The position numbers and the translations under genes were made by a program. Positions 1 to 8,777 of a stretch of DNA of 19,107 nucleotides are shown here, piece after piece; position 1 is the stretch's first letter; each line of letters begins with the position of its first letter. Origin of the DNA: an uncultured Ruminococcus sp. Lineage in GTDB: Bacteria; Bacillota_A; Clostridia; Oscillospirales; Ruminococcaceae. The notes beneath the pieces are model-generated. The model was not told the DNA's origin. It searched no databases and saw only the letters and a list, made by a program, of their open reading frames with translations. The stretch spans positions 1 to 19,107 of the forward strand of contig CAMYYQ010000002.1 in the NCBI GenBank assembly GCA_947303535.1, given 5' to 3'.

Positions 1-1
1 A

Positions 2-1882
2 CAGTCAGGCAAAAAGGAGCAGATACTCCTCGGTGTTACGGGCTCGGGAAAGACCTTCACAATGGCGAACGTCATCGCCCGTGTGAACAAGCCTACACTC
101 GTTCTTGCCCACAACAAGATACTTGCAGCCCAGCTCTGCTCGGAGTTCCGCGAGTTCTTCCCCGAAAATGCCGTTGAATACTTCGTATCATACTACGACT
201 ACTATCAGCCCGAAGCCTACGTGCCAAGCACCGACAGCTACATCGAAAAGGACTCCTCCATAAATGACGAGATAGACAAGCTCCGCCACTCCGCTACAAC
301 TGCTCTTGCGGAGCGCAGTGATGTTATAATCGTTGCCAGTGTTTCGTGCATATACTCTCTCGGTAGTCCTGAGGAGTACCGCTCCATGTGCGTTTCCATT
401 CGTCAGGGCGCTGAAAAGCCCCGCGATCAGCTCATTGCTGAGCTTGTGAAGATACGCTATGAGCGCAACGATATAGCCTTTGAGCGTAACAGGTTCAGAG
501 TCCGCGGCGATGTTCTGGAGATATTTCCTGCAATGTCAACGGATACAGCAGTCAGAGTTGAATACTTCGGCGACGAGATAGACCGTATATCCGAGATAAA
601 CGTGATAACTGGCGAGGTCAAGGCAGTAGTTTCTCATGCGGCTATTTTTCCTGCTTCTCACTATGTTGTAGGCGATGAAAAGCTTGAAGCTGCTCTTACT
701 GAGATAGACCGCGAGCTTGCGGAGCGAATCGACTACTTCCAGCAGAACAACAAGCTCATTGAAGCTCAGCGCATCGAGCAGCGCACCCATTACGATATGG
801 AAATGCTACGAGAAGTGGGCTATTGCAGTGGAGTCGAGAACTACTCACGTGTACTTGCAGGCAGACCTGCTGGAAGTACTCCGCTTACTCTTATGGATCA
901 CTTCCCCGAGGACTTCCTGCTCATCGTTGACGAGAGCCATGTTACTCTGCCGCAGGTAAGAGCTATGTATGCAGGCGACCGCGCACGAAAGACTACTCTT
1001 GTGGACTACGGCTTCCGTCTGCCAAGTGCTATGGATAACCGTCCGCTGAACTTTGACGAGTTCAACGATCATATACATCAGGCGATATACGTCAGTGCGA
1101 CTCCCGGACAGATAGAGCGCGAAAAGACAGATACTATCGTGGAGCAGGTGATACGTCCTACGGGACTTGTTGACCCTGAGATAATAGTAAAGCCCACACA
1201 CGGACAGGTGGACGACCTGCTCTCTGAGATAAACGAGAGAGTTGCTCGTAAGGAGCGCGTTCTTGTTACTACTCTCACGAAGAAAATGGCAGAGGACTTA
1301 ACATCTTACTACGAAAAACTGGGAGTTAAAGTCCGCTATCTCCACCATGATATCGACACTATCGAGCGTATGGAGATAATCAAGGATCTCCGTGAGGGCG
1401 TGTTCGATGTACTTGTAGGTATCAACCTTCTCCGTGAGGGACTTGACATACCTGAGGTAAGTCTCATAGCTATACTTGATGCGGATAAAGAGGGCTTCCT
1501 GAGAAGTGAGACTTCGCTTATCCAGACTATCGGTCGTGCAGCAAGAAATGCTCAGGGTCAGGTAATAATGTACGCCGACTCCGTAACAGGTTCTATGGAG
1601 AGAGCCATAACCGAGACTGAACGCCGCCGCTCACTGCAAATGGCGTTCAATGAGGAGCACGGCATAGTGCCAAAGACTATCATCAAGGAAGTCCGCGATG
1701 TTCTGGAGATAACCTCAAAGAACAAGGTAGAGGAAAAGACAAAAAAGAAGAAGATGTCGGCTTCCGAGAAGCAGCATCTCATAGACAAGCTCACCGTGGA
1801 GATGAAGAATGCGGCAAAGCTGCTTGAATTTGAGCACGCTGCATATCTCCGCGATAAGATACAGGAGCTGAGAGAAAGCTGA
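2..1882 (+). CDS. uvrB: UvrABC system protein B, excision nuclease helicase subunit (5' end outside window)
   Basis: UvrB is the DNA-damage-verifying ATPase of bacterial nucleotide excision repair; it receives lesions from UvrA and recruits UvrC in the cytoplasm. The reading frame is open from base 2, and the Walker A motif GVTGSGKT lies in its first 20 codons, upstream of the ATG at 62, so that ATG is internal and the true start lies outside the window. The visible 626 codons are only slightly short of a full UvrB of about 650-670 residues. Further support comes from the DNA-clamping beta-hairpin segment [20 protein letters not shown] near nt 195, the DESH Walker B box near nt 930, the C-terminal helicase motifs with QTIGRAARN near nt 1530, and a C-terminal UVR domain ([12 protein letters not shown]) that binds UvrC. 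A terminator follows directly. The identification is essentially certain. Confidence 0.98.
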   Translation, partial: QSGKKEQILLGVTGSGKTFTMANVIARVNKPTLVLAHNKILAAQLCSEFREFFPENAVEYFVSYYDYYQPEAYVPSTDSYIEKDSSINDEIDKLRHSATTALAERSDVIIVASVSCIYSLGSPEEYRSMCVSIRQGAEKPRDQLIAELVKIRYERNDIAFERNRFRVRGDVLEIFPAMSTDTAVRVEYFGDEIDRISEINVITGEVKAVVSHAAIFPASHYVVGDEKLEAALTEIDRELAERIDYFQQNNKLIEAQRIEQRTHYDMEMLREVGYCSGVENYSRVLAGRPAGSTPLTLMDHFPEDFLLIVDESHVTLPQVRAMYAGDRARKTTLVDYGFRLPSAMDNRPLNFDEFNDHIHQAIYVSATPGQIEREKTDTIVEQVIRPTGLVDPEIIVKPTHGQVDDLLSEINERVARKERVLVTTLTKKMAEDLTSYYEKLGVKVRYLHHDIDTIERMEIIKDLREGVFDVLVGINLLREGLDIPEVSLIAILDADKEGFLRSETSLIQTIGRAARNAQGQVIMYADSVTGSMERAITETERRRSLQMAFNEEHGIVPKTIIKEVRDVLEITSKNKVEEKTKKKKMSASEKQHLIDKLTVEMKNAAKLLEFEHAAYLRDKIQELRES

Positions 1883-1904
1883 AAAATAATTTTTATATGT
1901 CCGT

Positions 1905-1960
1905 TTATGCCGCACTTTTACGATTATTAAAGTATAAAGTGCGGCATAATGTTTTTACTC
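1905..1960 (+). terminator. Rho-independent terminator after uvrB
   Basis: A perfect 14-bp stem is formed by 1905-1918 (TTATGCCGCACTTT) and 1936-1949, with a 17-nt loop. It is followed by a T-rich stretch (TGTTTTTACTCGCTTTTC). It lies 23 nt after the uvrB stop codon and separates uvrB from the cellulase operon. Confidence 0.85.
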
Positions 1961-2023
1961 GCTTTTCTTTTCGTTAATTCATTATTATTTGCCTGTATTC
2001 TGCACTTGATCTGACCAAAACTA

Positions 2024-2052
2024 TTGACATTTTTGTGCTGAAATGCTACAAT
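2024..2052 (+). promoter_or_regulatory. Strong sigma-A-type promoter of the GH5 operon
   Basis: TTGACA at 2024-2029 and TACAAT at 2047-2052 are separated by exactly 17 bp, and a TGC immediately before the -10 gives an extended -10 element. The predicted transcript starts near 2059, leaving a leader of about 50 nt. A Shine-Dalgarno sequence, GAGAGGGG (2090-2097), lies 10 nt before the ATG at 2108. Confidence 0.85.
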
Positions 2053-2107
2053 ATATGTAATTATAAGTATACTGGAAAAAGTGTACTATGAGAGGGGAAA
2101 TTAAATA

Positions 2108-3916
2108 ATGAAAAAACTTACACGCTCTGTTGCAGTGTTAGTTTCTGCTGCAACAATGGCTTTGACAGGAGCAGCACCTTGTCTTAGCCGGACAACGATG
2201 ACAGCTTTTGCAGTTGACACAAACAATGACGACTGGCTCCACGCAAAAGGAAGCCGACTCTACGACATGAACGGCAATGAGGTATGGCTCACTGGTGCAA
2301 ACTGGTTCGGCTTCAACTGTACCGAGTGTGCACCTCACTATCTCTGGAACGGCGATATTGACCATTTGGTAAAGGATATTGCCGACCACGGTGTAAACGT
2401 GCTCAGACTTCCTGTTTCTACGGAACTGCTCTACAACTGGATGATAGGTGATCCCGATCCTATAGGAAGTATCAAGCCTAACAACGACCCCAGCTATCCG
2501 TTCAACGTTGACCTTATCAATGCTGACGGCTCTATAGCAAACAGCCAGCAGACATTTGAAGTGCTCCTCGCTAAGTGCAAGCAGTATGGCGTAAAGTGCT
2601 TCATTGATATCCACAGCCCCGAATCCAATAACTCGGGACACAACTACGGACTCTGGTACGGCAAGAGCTTCACAGGACGTGACGGAAAGAAAGTTGAAGT
2701 AACTACCGATGTCTGGATAAAGACTCTTGCATGGTGCGCAGACCACTACAAGGGTGATGATACACTTATAGGCTTCGATCTGAAGAACGAGCCTCACAGC
2801 AAATACGGCGGAGCTCCTATAGATGCTATATGGGACGACTCTGATGCTCCGAACAACTGGAAAAAGGCAGCACAGGACTGTGCTGATGCTATACTGGCAA
2901 AGAATCCCCATGCACTCATTCTTATTGAGGGCGTTGAAGGCTTTGAGGGACACGGCGCATGGTGGGGCGGAAACCTCCGCGGCGTTGCAAAGTACCCCGT
3001 AATGCCTGCTTCGGGAACATCTCAGATAGTATATTCACCTCACGACTACGGTCCTATAGTAAGTGACCAGACATGGTTCAACAAGAACTTTACAGAGAAA
3101 ACTCTTCTTGACGACTACTGGTACGACACATGGGCATACCTTGTGGACAAGGATATGTATCCTCTCCTCATCGGAGAATGGGGCGGTCGTCTTGACGGAG
3201 GAGATAACGAGAAGTGGCTGGGACTTCTCCGTGATTACATGATAAAAAATCATATCAATCATACATTCTGGTGTCTCAATGACGACTCAGGTGATACGGG
3301 CGGACTCTGGAAGGACATCAATTTCGGCGTAACACAGGGTTCTGACGGTAAAATGGTTGGAAAGACCACTATAAACTGGGATACAGAAAAGTACGAGACA
3401 TACTACTATCCTGCTATATGGAAGACCTCCACTTCAAAGAAGTTCATCGGTCTCGATCATCAGGTTGCGCTGGGCAAGGACGGTATCTCACTGAACGATT
3501 TCTACGCTAATTATGCTGCTTCAGAGGGAAGCAACCTTGACGGCGGAAAGAAATCTGACGGCAAGACAGTTGATGCTGATCCTGCAAAGACCACCACTGC
3601 TACAACTTCCAAAACAACTACCTCTTCGTCTGCTGCAACAACTACAACTACCACATCTGCTGAGATCGCCAGTAATCGCTTGTACGGAGACTCTAATTGC
3701 GACGGTCAGGTCGATCTTTCAGACGCTGTTCTGATAATGCAGGCGCTTGCTAATCCGAATAAGTACGGAACAAGCGGAACAGACGAACACCACCTCACAA
3801 AAGAAGGTTCGGCAAATGCTGACGTTGAGGGCAACGGAAATGGCATAACTACAAATGATGCTCAGGCTATACAGATGTATCTCCTCGGCAAGTATACGTC
3901 ACTTCCTGTAAAATAA
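2108..3916 (+). CDS. Secreted GH5 endoglucanase (cellulase) with C-terminal type I dockerin
   Basis: This is a 602-residue extracellular beta-1,4-glucanase, probably cellulosome-bound. Residues 1-35 form a signal peptide (basic MKKLTR, hydrophobic core, likely cleavage after TAFA). Residues about 42-470 form a glycoside hydrolase family 5 domain resembling the subfamily of Acidothermus E1: WLTGANWFGFN at 60-70, IDIHSP near 167-171, acid/base E228 in LKNEPH, HDYG at 312-315, nucleophile E357 in IGEWGG, and a WCLNDDSGDTGG segment at 388-399. A Thr/Ser linker (about 494-518) leads to a dockerin (about 526-600). Its first calcium loop has D528, N530, D532, D536 and D539; a second, longer loop starts at D572. 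It is the first gene of a two-gene operon with a paralogue 63 bp downstream. The retaining mechanism is known for the family; preference for cellulose rather than another beta-glucan is inferred. Confidence 0.95.
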   Translation: MKKLTRSVAVLVSAATMALTGAAPCLSRTTMTAFAVDTNNDDWLHAKGSRLYDMNGNEVWLTGANWFGFNCTECAPHYLWNGDIDHLVKDIADHGVNVLRLPVSTELLYNWMIGDPDPIGSIKPNNDPSYPFNVDLINADGSIANSQQTFEVLLAKCKQYGVKCFIDIHSPESNNSGHNYGLWYGKSFTGRDGKKVEVTTDVWIKTLAWCADHYKGDDTLIGFDLKNEPHSKYGGAPIDAIWDDSDAPNNWKKAAQDCADAILAKNPHALILIEGVEGFEGHGAWWGGNLRGVAKYPVMPASGTSQIVYSPHDYGPIVSDQTWFNKNFTEKTLLDDYWYDTWAYLVDKDMYPLLIGEWGGRLDGGDNEKWLGLLRDYMIKNHINHTFWCLNDDSGDTGGLWKDINFGVTQGSDGKMVGKTTINWDTEKYETYYYPAIWKTSTSKKFIGLDHQVALGKDGISLNDFYANYAASEGSNLDGGKKSDGKTVDADPAKTTTATTSKTTTSSSAATTTTTTSAEIASNRLYGDSNCDGQVDLSDAVLIMQALANPNKYGTSGTDEHHLTKEGSANADVEGNGNGITTNDAQAIQMYLLGKYTSLPVK

Positions 3917-3925
3917 GCTTCATAT

Positions 3926-3949
3926 CGTGCCGCTGATACGAGCGGTGCG
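3926..3949 (+). other. Intergenic hairpin between the two GH5 genes
   Basis: A 9-bp stem (3926-3934 with 3941-3949, including two G-U pairs) closes a 6-nt loop, GATACG. No T-tract follows (AAAATATATA instead), so it is not a classical terminator. It could be an RNA-processing or stability element in the bicistronic transcript. The downstream Shine-Dalgarno sequence (AGAGAGGG near 3964-3971) lies outside it. Confidence 0.5.
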
Positions 3950-3979
3950 GAAAATATATAATCAGAGAGGGAAAAAACT

Positions 3980-6106
3980 ATGAAGATCTTAAAATCACTG
4001 GCAGCTACTGCTGCCGCAGCTGCGCTGACTGTAACAGGTGCTGCTTACTATGCACCGGCAGTTGCGCCTGACACCATTGGCACGGCTGTTGCTGCCGATG
4101 ACAACAATGACGACTGGCTCCACGCAAAGGGAAGCCGACTCTACGACATGAACGGAAATGAGGTATGGCTCACAGGTGCTAACTGGTTCGGTCTTAACTG
4201 TACCGAGAACGTTCCTCATGGTCTGTATGCAAGAGATGTTGACGATCTCCTCAAGAGTGTTGCCGACCACGGTATCAACATCATCCGTTTCCCTATTTCC
4301 ACAGAGCTTTTGCTTTCCTGGATGGACGGTAAACCGCTTCCTGTCAGCTCAGTACAGGCAAGCTACAATCCTCCTCAGGACGAAGTAGGCGAGGACGGTA
4401 CTATTACTCCGGCAGGTAAGTACGGAAATATCAACAAGGAATTCGTTGAGTCTGACGGTAAGACCCTCAAGGATTCAATGGCTATTTTTGATATCATCAT
4501 GCAGAAGTGCAAGAAGTATGGTATCAAGGCTCTTATTGATGTTCACAGCCCTGCTTCACACAATTCAGGTCATAACTATAACCTCTGGTACTATGAGCCA
4601 ACAGCAGAGGACTGTGATGGTATGGCTACAGGTCACTTCTCAAAGGCTAAGATAACCTGGGACGACTGGAAGGACTCTATCACATGGCTCGCTAAGAAGT
4701 ATGCAAATGATGATACTATCGTTGCTTATGACCTCAAGAACGAGCCTCACGGCAAGCGCGGCTACAACGGAACCGAGTGCCCTGCAAATATGGCTAAGTG
4801 GGACGACTCTACAGATAAGAACAACTGGAGATACTCAGCAGAAGAGTGTGCTAAGTCTATCCTCGCTGTAAATCCGAACGCTCTTATCCTCGTTGAAGGT
4901 ATCGAGCAGTCTCCTATGCTTGACAAGAACGTAACATGGAACGATGCAGATAAGTTCAATCCACAGCCGGGTGAAGAAAAATGGTACGGCGCATGGTGGG
5001 GCGGAAACCTCAGAGGTGTAAAGGAGCTCCCTGTACTTCCTGAATCTTCACAGATCGTATATTCACCTCACGATTACGGTCCGTCAGTTTATGCACAGAC
5101 ATGGTTCGACAAGAACTTTACTACAGATACTCTTCTTGATGATTACTGGTATGACACATGGGCATACATCAATAAGGAAGATATCGCACCTCTCCTCATC
5201 GGTGAGTGGGGCGGTCATATGGACAAGGGTGCTAACCAGAAGTGGATGGAGCTTCTCCGTGATTATATGATAAACAATCATATCAACCACACATTCTGGT
5301 GTATCAATCCTAACTCAGGCGATACAGGCGGACTTCTTGATTCTACATTCATGAACTGGGATAACAATAAGTACAGCCTGTTCGAGAAGTCACTCTGGCA
5401 GACAGATTCAGGTAAGTATATCGGTCTCGACCACCAGACAGCTCTCGGAGACAACGGTCTTTCACTCAATCAGTTCTATTCATCAGGCGCAAAGAGCAAC
5501 CTTGACGGCGGCAAGGCCGGCGGCGGTACTCCTGTAGTCGTTGAGCCTAAGGTAACAATAACTACTTCACAGCCTACTACAACTACTACCACCACAACAA
5601 CAACTACTACTTCTACAACAAGCAAGCAGACTACAACTACTACAACAGTTACAACTACAGCTCCTGTAGAGACTGTAAAGTGCGATCACTGCGGCAAGGT
5701 GATACCAAAATCAGAGGCTATCTATGGTCCTCTCGGCTTCCCTGTATGTAAGGAATGCTACGATAAGGGCGTTTACATCGGCACAAGACCTCAACAGCCA
5801 ACAACGACACAAACAACAACTACTACTGCTCAGATAACAACTACTGATGTTCCAAATGCAGCAGATATTGTTTGGGGAGATTCAAACGGTGATGGTCAGG
5901 TAGATATGTCAGACGTTGTTCTTATCATGCAGAGCCTTGCTAACCCGAATAAGTACGGTGTTAACGGTACTGACAAGAACCATATCACACAGGCTGGTCT
6001 TAACAATGCTTCTGTTGTAAACAACAACGGCAGCGTTACTAATAACGACGCTGTAAGGATTCAGCTTTTCCTCCTCGGAAAGTTCGATCCTAAGACAGGT
6101 AAGTAA
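3980..6106 (+). CDS. Secreted GH5 endoglucanase with Cys4 zinc-knuckle-like insert and C-terminal dockerin
   Basis: This is a 708-residue secreted paralogue of the preceding enzyme. An Ala-rich signal peptide (cleavage probably near AVAA, about residue 39) precedes a GH5 domain (about 46-505) with WLTGANWFGLN, IDVHSP near 187-191, acid/base E255 in LKNEPH, HDYG at 364-367 and nucleophile E409 in IGEWGG. Compared with its neighbour it carries extra loops at about 125-160, 206-222 and 310-335. A Thr linker (about 527-561) is followed by a short module with C568-x2-C571 and C590-x2-C593 (CDHC and CKEC), then a second Thr linker and a dockerin (632-700). The first calcium loop is intact (D634, N636, D638, D642, D645). 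The second starts with S678 where its relatives have Asp, so its calcium binding may be weakened. It is translated from GAGAGGG upstream of the ATG. The GH5 call is firm; the Cys module is unassigned. Confidence 0.95.
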   Translation: MKILKSLAATAAAAALTVTGAAYYAPAVAPDTIGTAVAADDNNDDWLHAKGSRLYDMNGNEVWLTGANWFGLNCTENVPHGLYARDVDDLLKSVADHGINIIRFPISTELLLSWMDGKPLPVSSVQASYNPPQDEVGEDGTITPAGKYGNINKEFVESDGKTLKDSMAIFDIIMQKCKKYGIKALIDVHSPASHNSGHNYNLWYYEPTAEDCDGMATGHFSKAKITWDDWKDSITWLAKKYANDDTIVAYDLKNEPHGKRGYNGTECPANMAKWDDSTDKNNWRYSAEECAKSILAVNPNALILVEGIEQSPMLDKNVTWNDADKFNPQPGEEKWYGAWWGGNLRGVKELPVLPESSQIVYSPHDYGPSVYAQTWFDKNFTTDTLLDDYWYDTWAYINKEDIAPLLIGEWGGHMDKGANQKWMELLRDYMINNHINHTFWCINPNSGDTGGLLDSTFMNWDNNKYSLFEKSLWQTDSGKYIGLDHQTALGDNGLSLNQFYSSGAKSNLDGGKAGGGTPVVVEPKVTITTSQPTTTTTTTTTTTTSTTSKQTTTTTTVTTTAPVETVKCDHCGKVIPKSEAIYGPLGFPVCKECYDKGVYIGTRPQQPTTTQTTTTTAQITTTDVPNAADIVWGDSNGDGQVDMSDVVLIMQSLANPNKYGVNGTDKNHITQAGLNNASVVNNNGSVTNNDAVRIQLFLLGKFDPKTGK
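5675..5779 (+). other. Cys4 (CX2C-X18-CX2C) mini-domain within the second GH5 enzyme
   Basis: Residues 566-600 of the cellulase contain two CxxC pairs, C568/C571 and C590/C593, around a PxSEAIYGPLGFPVCKECY segment that resembles one half of a LIM or treble-clef zinc knuckle. The module is bracketed by Thr-rich linkers and is absent from the upstream paralogue. Zinc binding is inferred from cysteine spacing only; two disulfides are an alternative because the protein is exported. Confidence 0.6.
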
Positions 6107-6110
6107 ATAT

Positions 6111-6146
6111 AAAAATCGGCACGGCGAAAGCTGTGCCGATTTTTTA
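6111..6146 (+). terminator. Rho-independent terminator of the GH5 operon
   Basis: Bases 6114-6125 pair with 6130-6141 around a GAAA tetraloop, with one G-U pair. Flanking A-tract/T-tract pairing extends the stem, and a run of six T follows. It begins 5 nt after the second GH5 stop codon. Confidence 0.92.
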
Positions 6147-6220
6147 TGCTTTCTATAAGGGGGCAGAAAAAACGGTTTTTTCAACGGAAAACCATTGAAT
6201 ATCATCAAAATTTTTTGAAA

Positions 6221-6255
6221 AGAAAAACGGCAGTCATTATAAATGACTGCCGTTT
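6221..6255 (-). terminator. Rho-independent terminator of the solute-binding lipoprotein gene
   Basis: A perfect 14-bp stem (6225-6238 with 6242-6255) has a 3-nt loop. Read on the minus strand it is followed by a T-rich run (TTCT). It lies about 58 nt beyond the lipoprotein stop codon and is convergent with the GH5 operon terminator. Confidence 0.85.
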
Positions 6256-6312
6256 CCCTGAAATATAGAGAATATTATGAAAAAAGCATAATAGGAGATG
6301 TCTTTAGTGAAC

Positions 6313-8754
6313 TCAGCTTTTCTCGCTGACTATAAGTGATATGCGGTTCTGCATCATCTTTGCTGCTTCTTCTGCGGACTTTTCGCCTTTGAAGTATGCA
6401 TCTGATTCTTCCATGCATATTGCGTATGCATCATCATCTATAGTGTTAAGAAGAGTATCACAGCTGAGTATATATCGTTTAAGGTCGGCAAGCTCGTCCT
6501 TTGAGAGTACTTCTATAGGAATACCGCAGGCTGTAAAGGTAGTTGATTCTGTAAGATCACCGTTTTCATCGTAAACCATTACCTTTGACATACCTTCGAT
6601 CAGCTTGTCGAAATCTTTCATTAAAATGGGATAGCCGTTTGCAAGACCACCCTTGCCGTCATCAATGCCTTGATCTGATGCTTCGTTGAGCATCATCTTG
6701 ATGAACTCCCATGCACCTTCCTTAACAGATGATTTTGCGCCTATGGAGAATTCATAGTTCGGGCTTATCTTTCCGCCCTTGCCGTTAGATGTGGGATAGC
6801 CTACAAGGGAGATATCCTCGCCAAATTCAACTTTATCCAGTGCAAGATCGCGGTCTCCGCAGAGATGTATGATTGAGATAAGTTCATTTTCATCTTTGAG
6901 GCTGTTTGCGAGGTCCATGCAGTAATTCATGTATTCCTCGTCGTTTGATTTATCTGTATACTCCACATCATCAACAAACCTGTTGCAGAAATTGAGGAGT
7001 TCTATGAACTCTGGAGTATCAAAATGACATTCCGAGTTTTCTATATCTACAAGCTTGTTGTCAGAACATATGAGGTATCTGAAAATATCCTGCTTGGTCA
7101 TTCTGTCGTAGCGGTGAGTTGCAGAATCCTTGCTGTCGTAAAGGTCGATCATTTCCTGTAATGTCCAGTTTTCGTGGCCGATGAACTTTTTCTTTGCTGC
7201 GATTGTATTGACCGTAAAGCTTGGTGTGATAGAATAAAGCTTGCCGTCACTGTTTTCCATTGCTTTGAGTATATTAGGTACCACAGTATCGCGGTTCACC
7301 TCGGAGTCGTTGTCCATAAGTGTGTAAAGGTCAAGGAGTGCGCCCTTTTTGCCGAGAAGAGCTGATGTGCTGCTGTCAAGCGTTAAGATGTCAGGGCATT
7401 TGCCTGCTGCTATATCGATTTTCAGCTTGTTGAGATCATCATTATATCTGTCGGCAATGGACTGAGCAGACTTGTCCTCCATTTCTTCGGGAGTAAGCTC
7501 CGTTGAATAGTCAATGGTCTGTATCCTGTATTTATCCTGTTCGCGGTTGAACTTGCTTATATAGTAATTCAGCGGATTAGAGCCGAATGAAGCCATAGTT
7601 ATGAGCTGCACATTGTCGAGCTCGCCCGGTTCGCGGTGTACGAGCTTATATACCTCAACAGAGGTGTTTTTGCCGCTGCGATCAAATGTATAACCATAAA
7701 ATTCGCCATTTTCCGCAGGGACGATATCCATTCCTGTAGTATCTGCATCTACCCATTTAAGTATGGTCTCAGATGTTCCGTCAGCCTTTATGCCGATAAC
7801 ATCTTCTTCGTTTGTGCCGATGAAAAGGTAGTCGCCGTAGCCTGTTGCAAAGTGGTGCGGGCCTGAAATACTGTAACTGCTGCCTTCACTGAAAACAGGT
7901 CCTTTTATTTCCTTTGTAGCGGTATCTATCTCAAGTATTTGTGTTTGTGTGGACGTATAGTCCTTGTTAGGAGCAACTGTGCTTAAATAAGCTTTACCGT
8001 CAGCGCCTGTAAGCAGCTGAGGTTCGCAGTATTGTGTGTATTCGGTCGGAATGGATATTTTGTCCTTGCTTCCATCGCTTTTGAAAATATATACTTCACA
8101 AGATCTGAACAGTCCGATATAGGTATCACTGTCAGGCAGTTCTGAATTTGAAGGGTAAGTATAATTGTTGTAGCCGTTATCTTTTTCTTCGCCCATGTCA
8201 CCGAGGTCAATGTACTTTTTTACACTTCCGTCGCTGTTGTAGAAGCATATAGCGTGAGTTTCCTTCTGGTTTTCGTAAAAAGCCTCGTAATCGAAGTTTT
8301 CGTCATCTCCTTCGGGAAGAGACATACCGCCGTTGTTGTATAATGTGTAATAAACAGCGGCGCAGCCGTCCGAATTATAAGTGACGTAGCTGCTCTGTTC
8401 ATCGGCTTGCTTGACTTCATCGGGAAGATCGAGTATAAGATCCTGCGTATCGGAAAAATCAGAGTTTATCCTTAATATATGCGGTTCGTTTCCGTCATAG
8501 TTGCTATACGCCAAATATTCGCCGCTTTTGGTCTTTATGACATTGTACAGGTATTCAATATTTTCGAGAGTCTTGTATTTTACAAGCTTGTATGAATTTT
8601 CGGAAAGCTCTGTGAGAGTCTGTGCAGATATCTTTTCACTTTGCGGTGAATCACTTTGTGTGCTCGGTGTATTCTTTTTAGTTTCTGAACACGAACAGAG
8701 TGAAAGACAAGCTGTAGATATCAAAGCTAAGATGCGTGAAAAGTTTTTATTCAT
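6313..8754 (-). CDS. Extracellular solute-binding lipoprotein with large N-terminal propeller-like region
   Basis: This is an 813-residue lipoprotein. I place the start at 8754 (MNKNFSRILALIS), because AAAGGAAG lies 6 nt upstream and a signal sequence with lipobox LCSC (C22) follows; the open frame extends 35 codons further but that part does not look like an export signal. After a Ser/Thr/Gln-rich spacer, residues about 60-380 contain repeated short beta-strand-like units of the kind NSDGS..YIDLG, SDGSKDKISIP and KADGTSETILKW, suggesting a beta-propeller. Residues about 382-800 match the family 1 extracellular solute-binding fold: LITMASFGSNPLNYYISKFN at its start, then DIAAGKCPDILTLD, and later AWEFIKMML. 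Such proteins normally deliver sugars to ABC permeases, but no permease or ATPase gene is visible, so transport or sensing is inferred. Its position beside cellulase genes fits binding of released oligosaccharides. Confidence 0.85.
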   Translation of the reverse strand: MNKNFSRILALISTACLSLCSCSETKKNTPSTQSDSPQSEKISAQTLTELSENSYKLVKYKTLENIEYLYNVIKTKSGEYLAYSNYDGNEPHILRINSDFSDTQDLILDLPDEVKQADEQSSYVTYNSDGCAAVYYTLYNNGGMSLPEGDDENFDYEAFYENQKETHAICFYNSDGSVKKYIDLGDMGEEKDNGYNNYTYPSNSELPDSDTYIGLFRSCEVYIFKSDGSKDKISIPTEYTQYCEPQLLTGADGKAYLSTVAPNKDYTSTQTQILEIDTATKEIKGPVFSEGSSYSISGPHHFATGYGDYLFIGTNEEDVIGIKADGTSETILKWVDADTTGMDIVPAENGEFYGYTFDRSGKNTSVEVYKLVHREPGELDNVQLITMASFGSNPLNYYISKFNREQDKYRIQTIDYSTELTPEEMEDKSAQSIADRYNDDLNKLKIDIAAGKCPDILTLDSSTSALLGKKGALLDLYTLMDNDSEVNRDTVVPNILKAMENSDGKLYSITPSFTVNTIAAKKKFIGHENWTLQEMIDLYDSKDSATHRYDRMTKQDIFRYLICSDNKLVDIENSECHFDTPEFIELLNFCNRFVDDVEYTDKSNDEEYMNYCMDLANSLKDENELISIIHLCGDRDLALDKVEFGEDISLVGYPTSNGKGGKISPNYEFSIGAKSSVKEGAWEFIKMMLNEASDQGIDDGKGGLANGYPILMKDFDKLIEGMSKVMVYDENGDLTESTTFTACGIPIEVLSKDELADLKRYILSCDTLLNTIDDDAYAICMEESDAYFKGEKSAEEAAKMMQNRISLIVSEKS

Positions 8755-8777
8755 GTGGATCTTCCTTTCAGTTTTTT

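Noticed and set aside
62..64. ATG at 62 as the start of uvrB
   Set aside because: The Walker A motif, essential for UvrB, is encoded in frame upstream of it, so the start lies outside the window.
2138..2953. 271-codon minus-strand open frame opposite the first GH5 gene
   Set aside because: The plus strand encodes a full, motif-rich cellulase; the shadow frame has no family features.
5567..5670. CRISPR-like or satellite repeat
   Set aside because: It is low-complexity DNA encoding a Thr linker within an open reading frame, without repeat-spacer structure.
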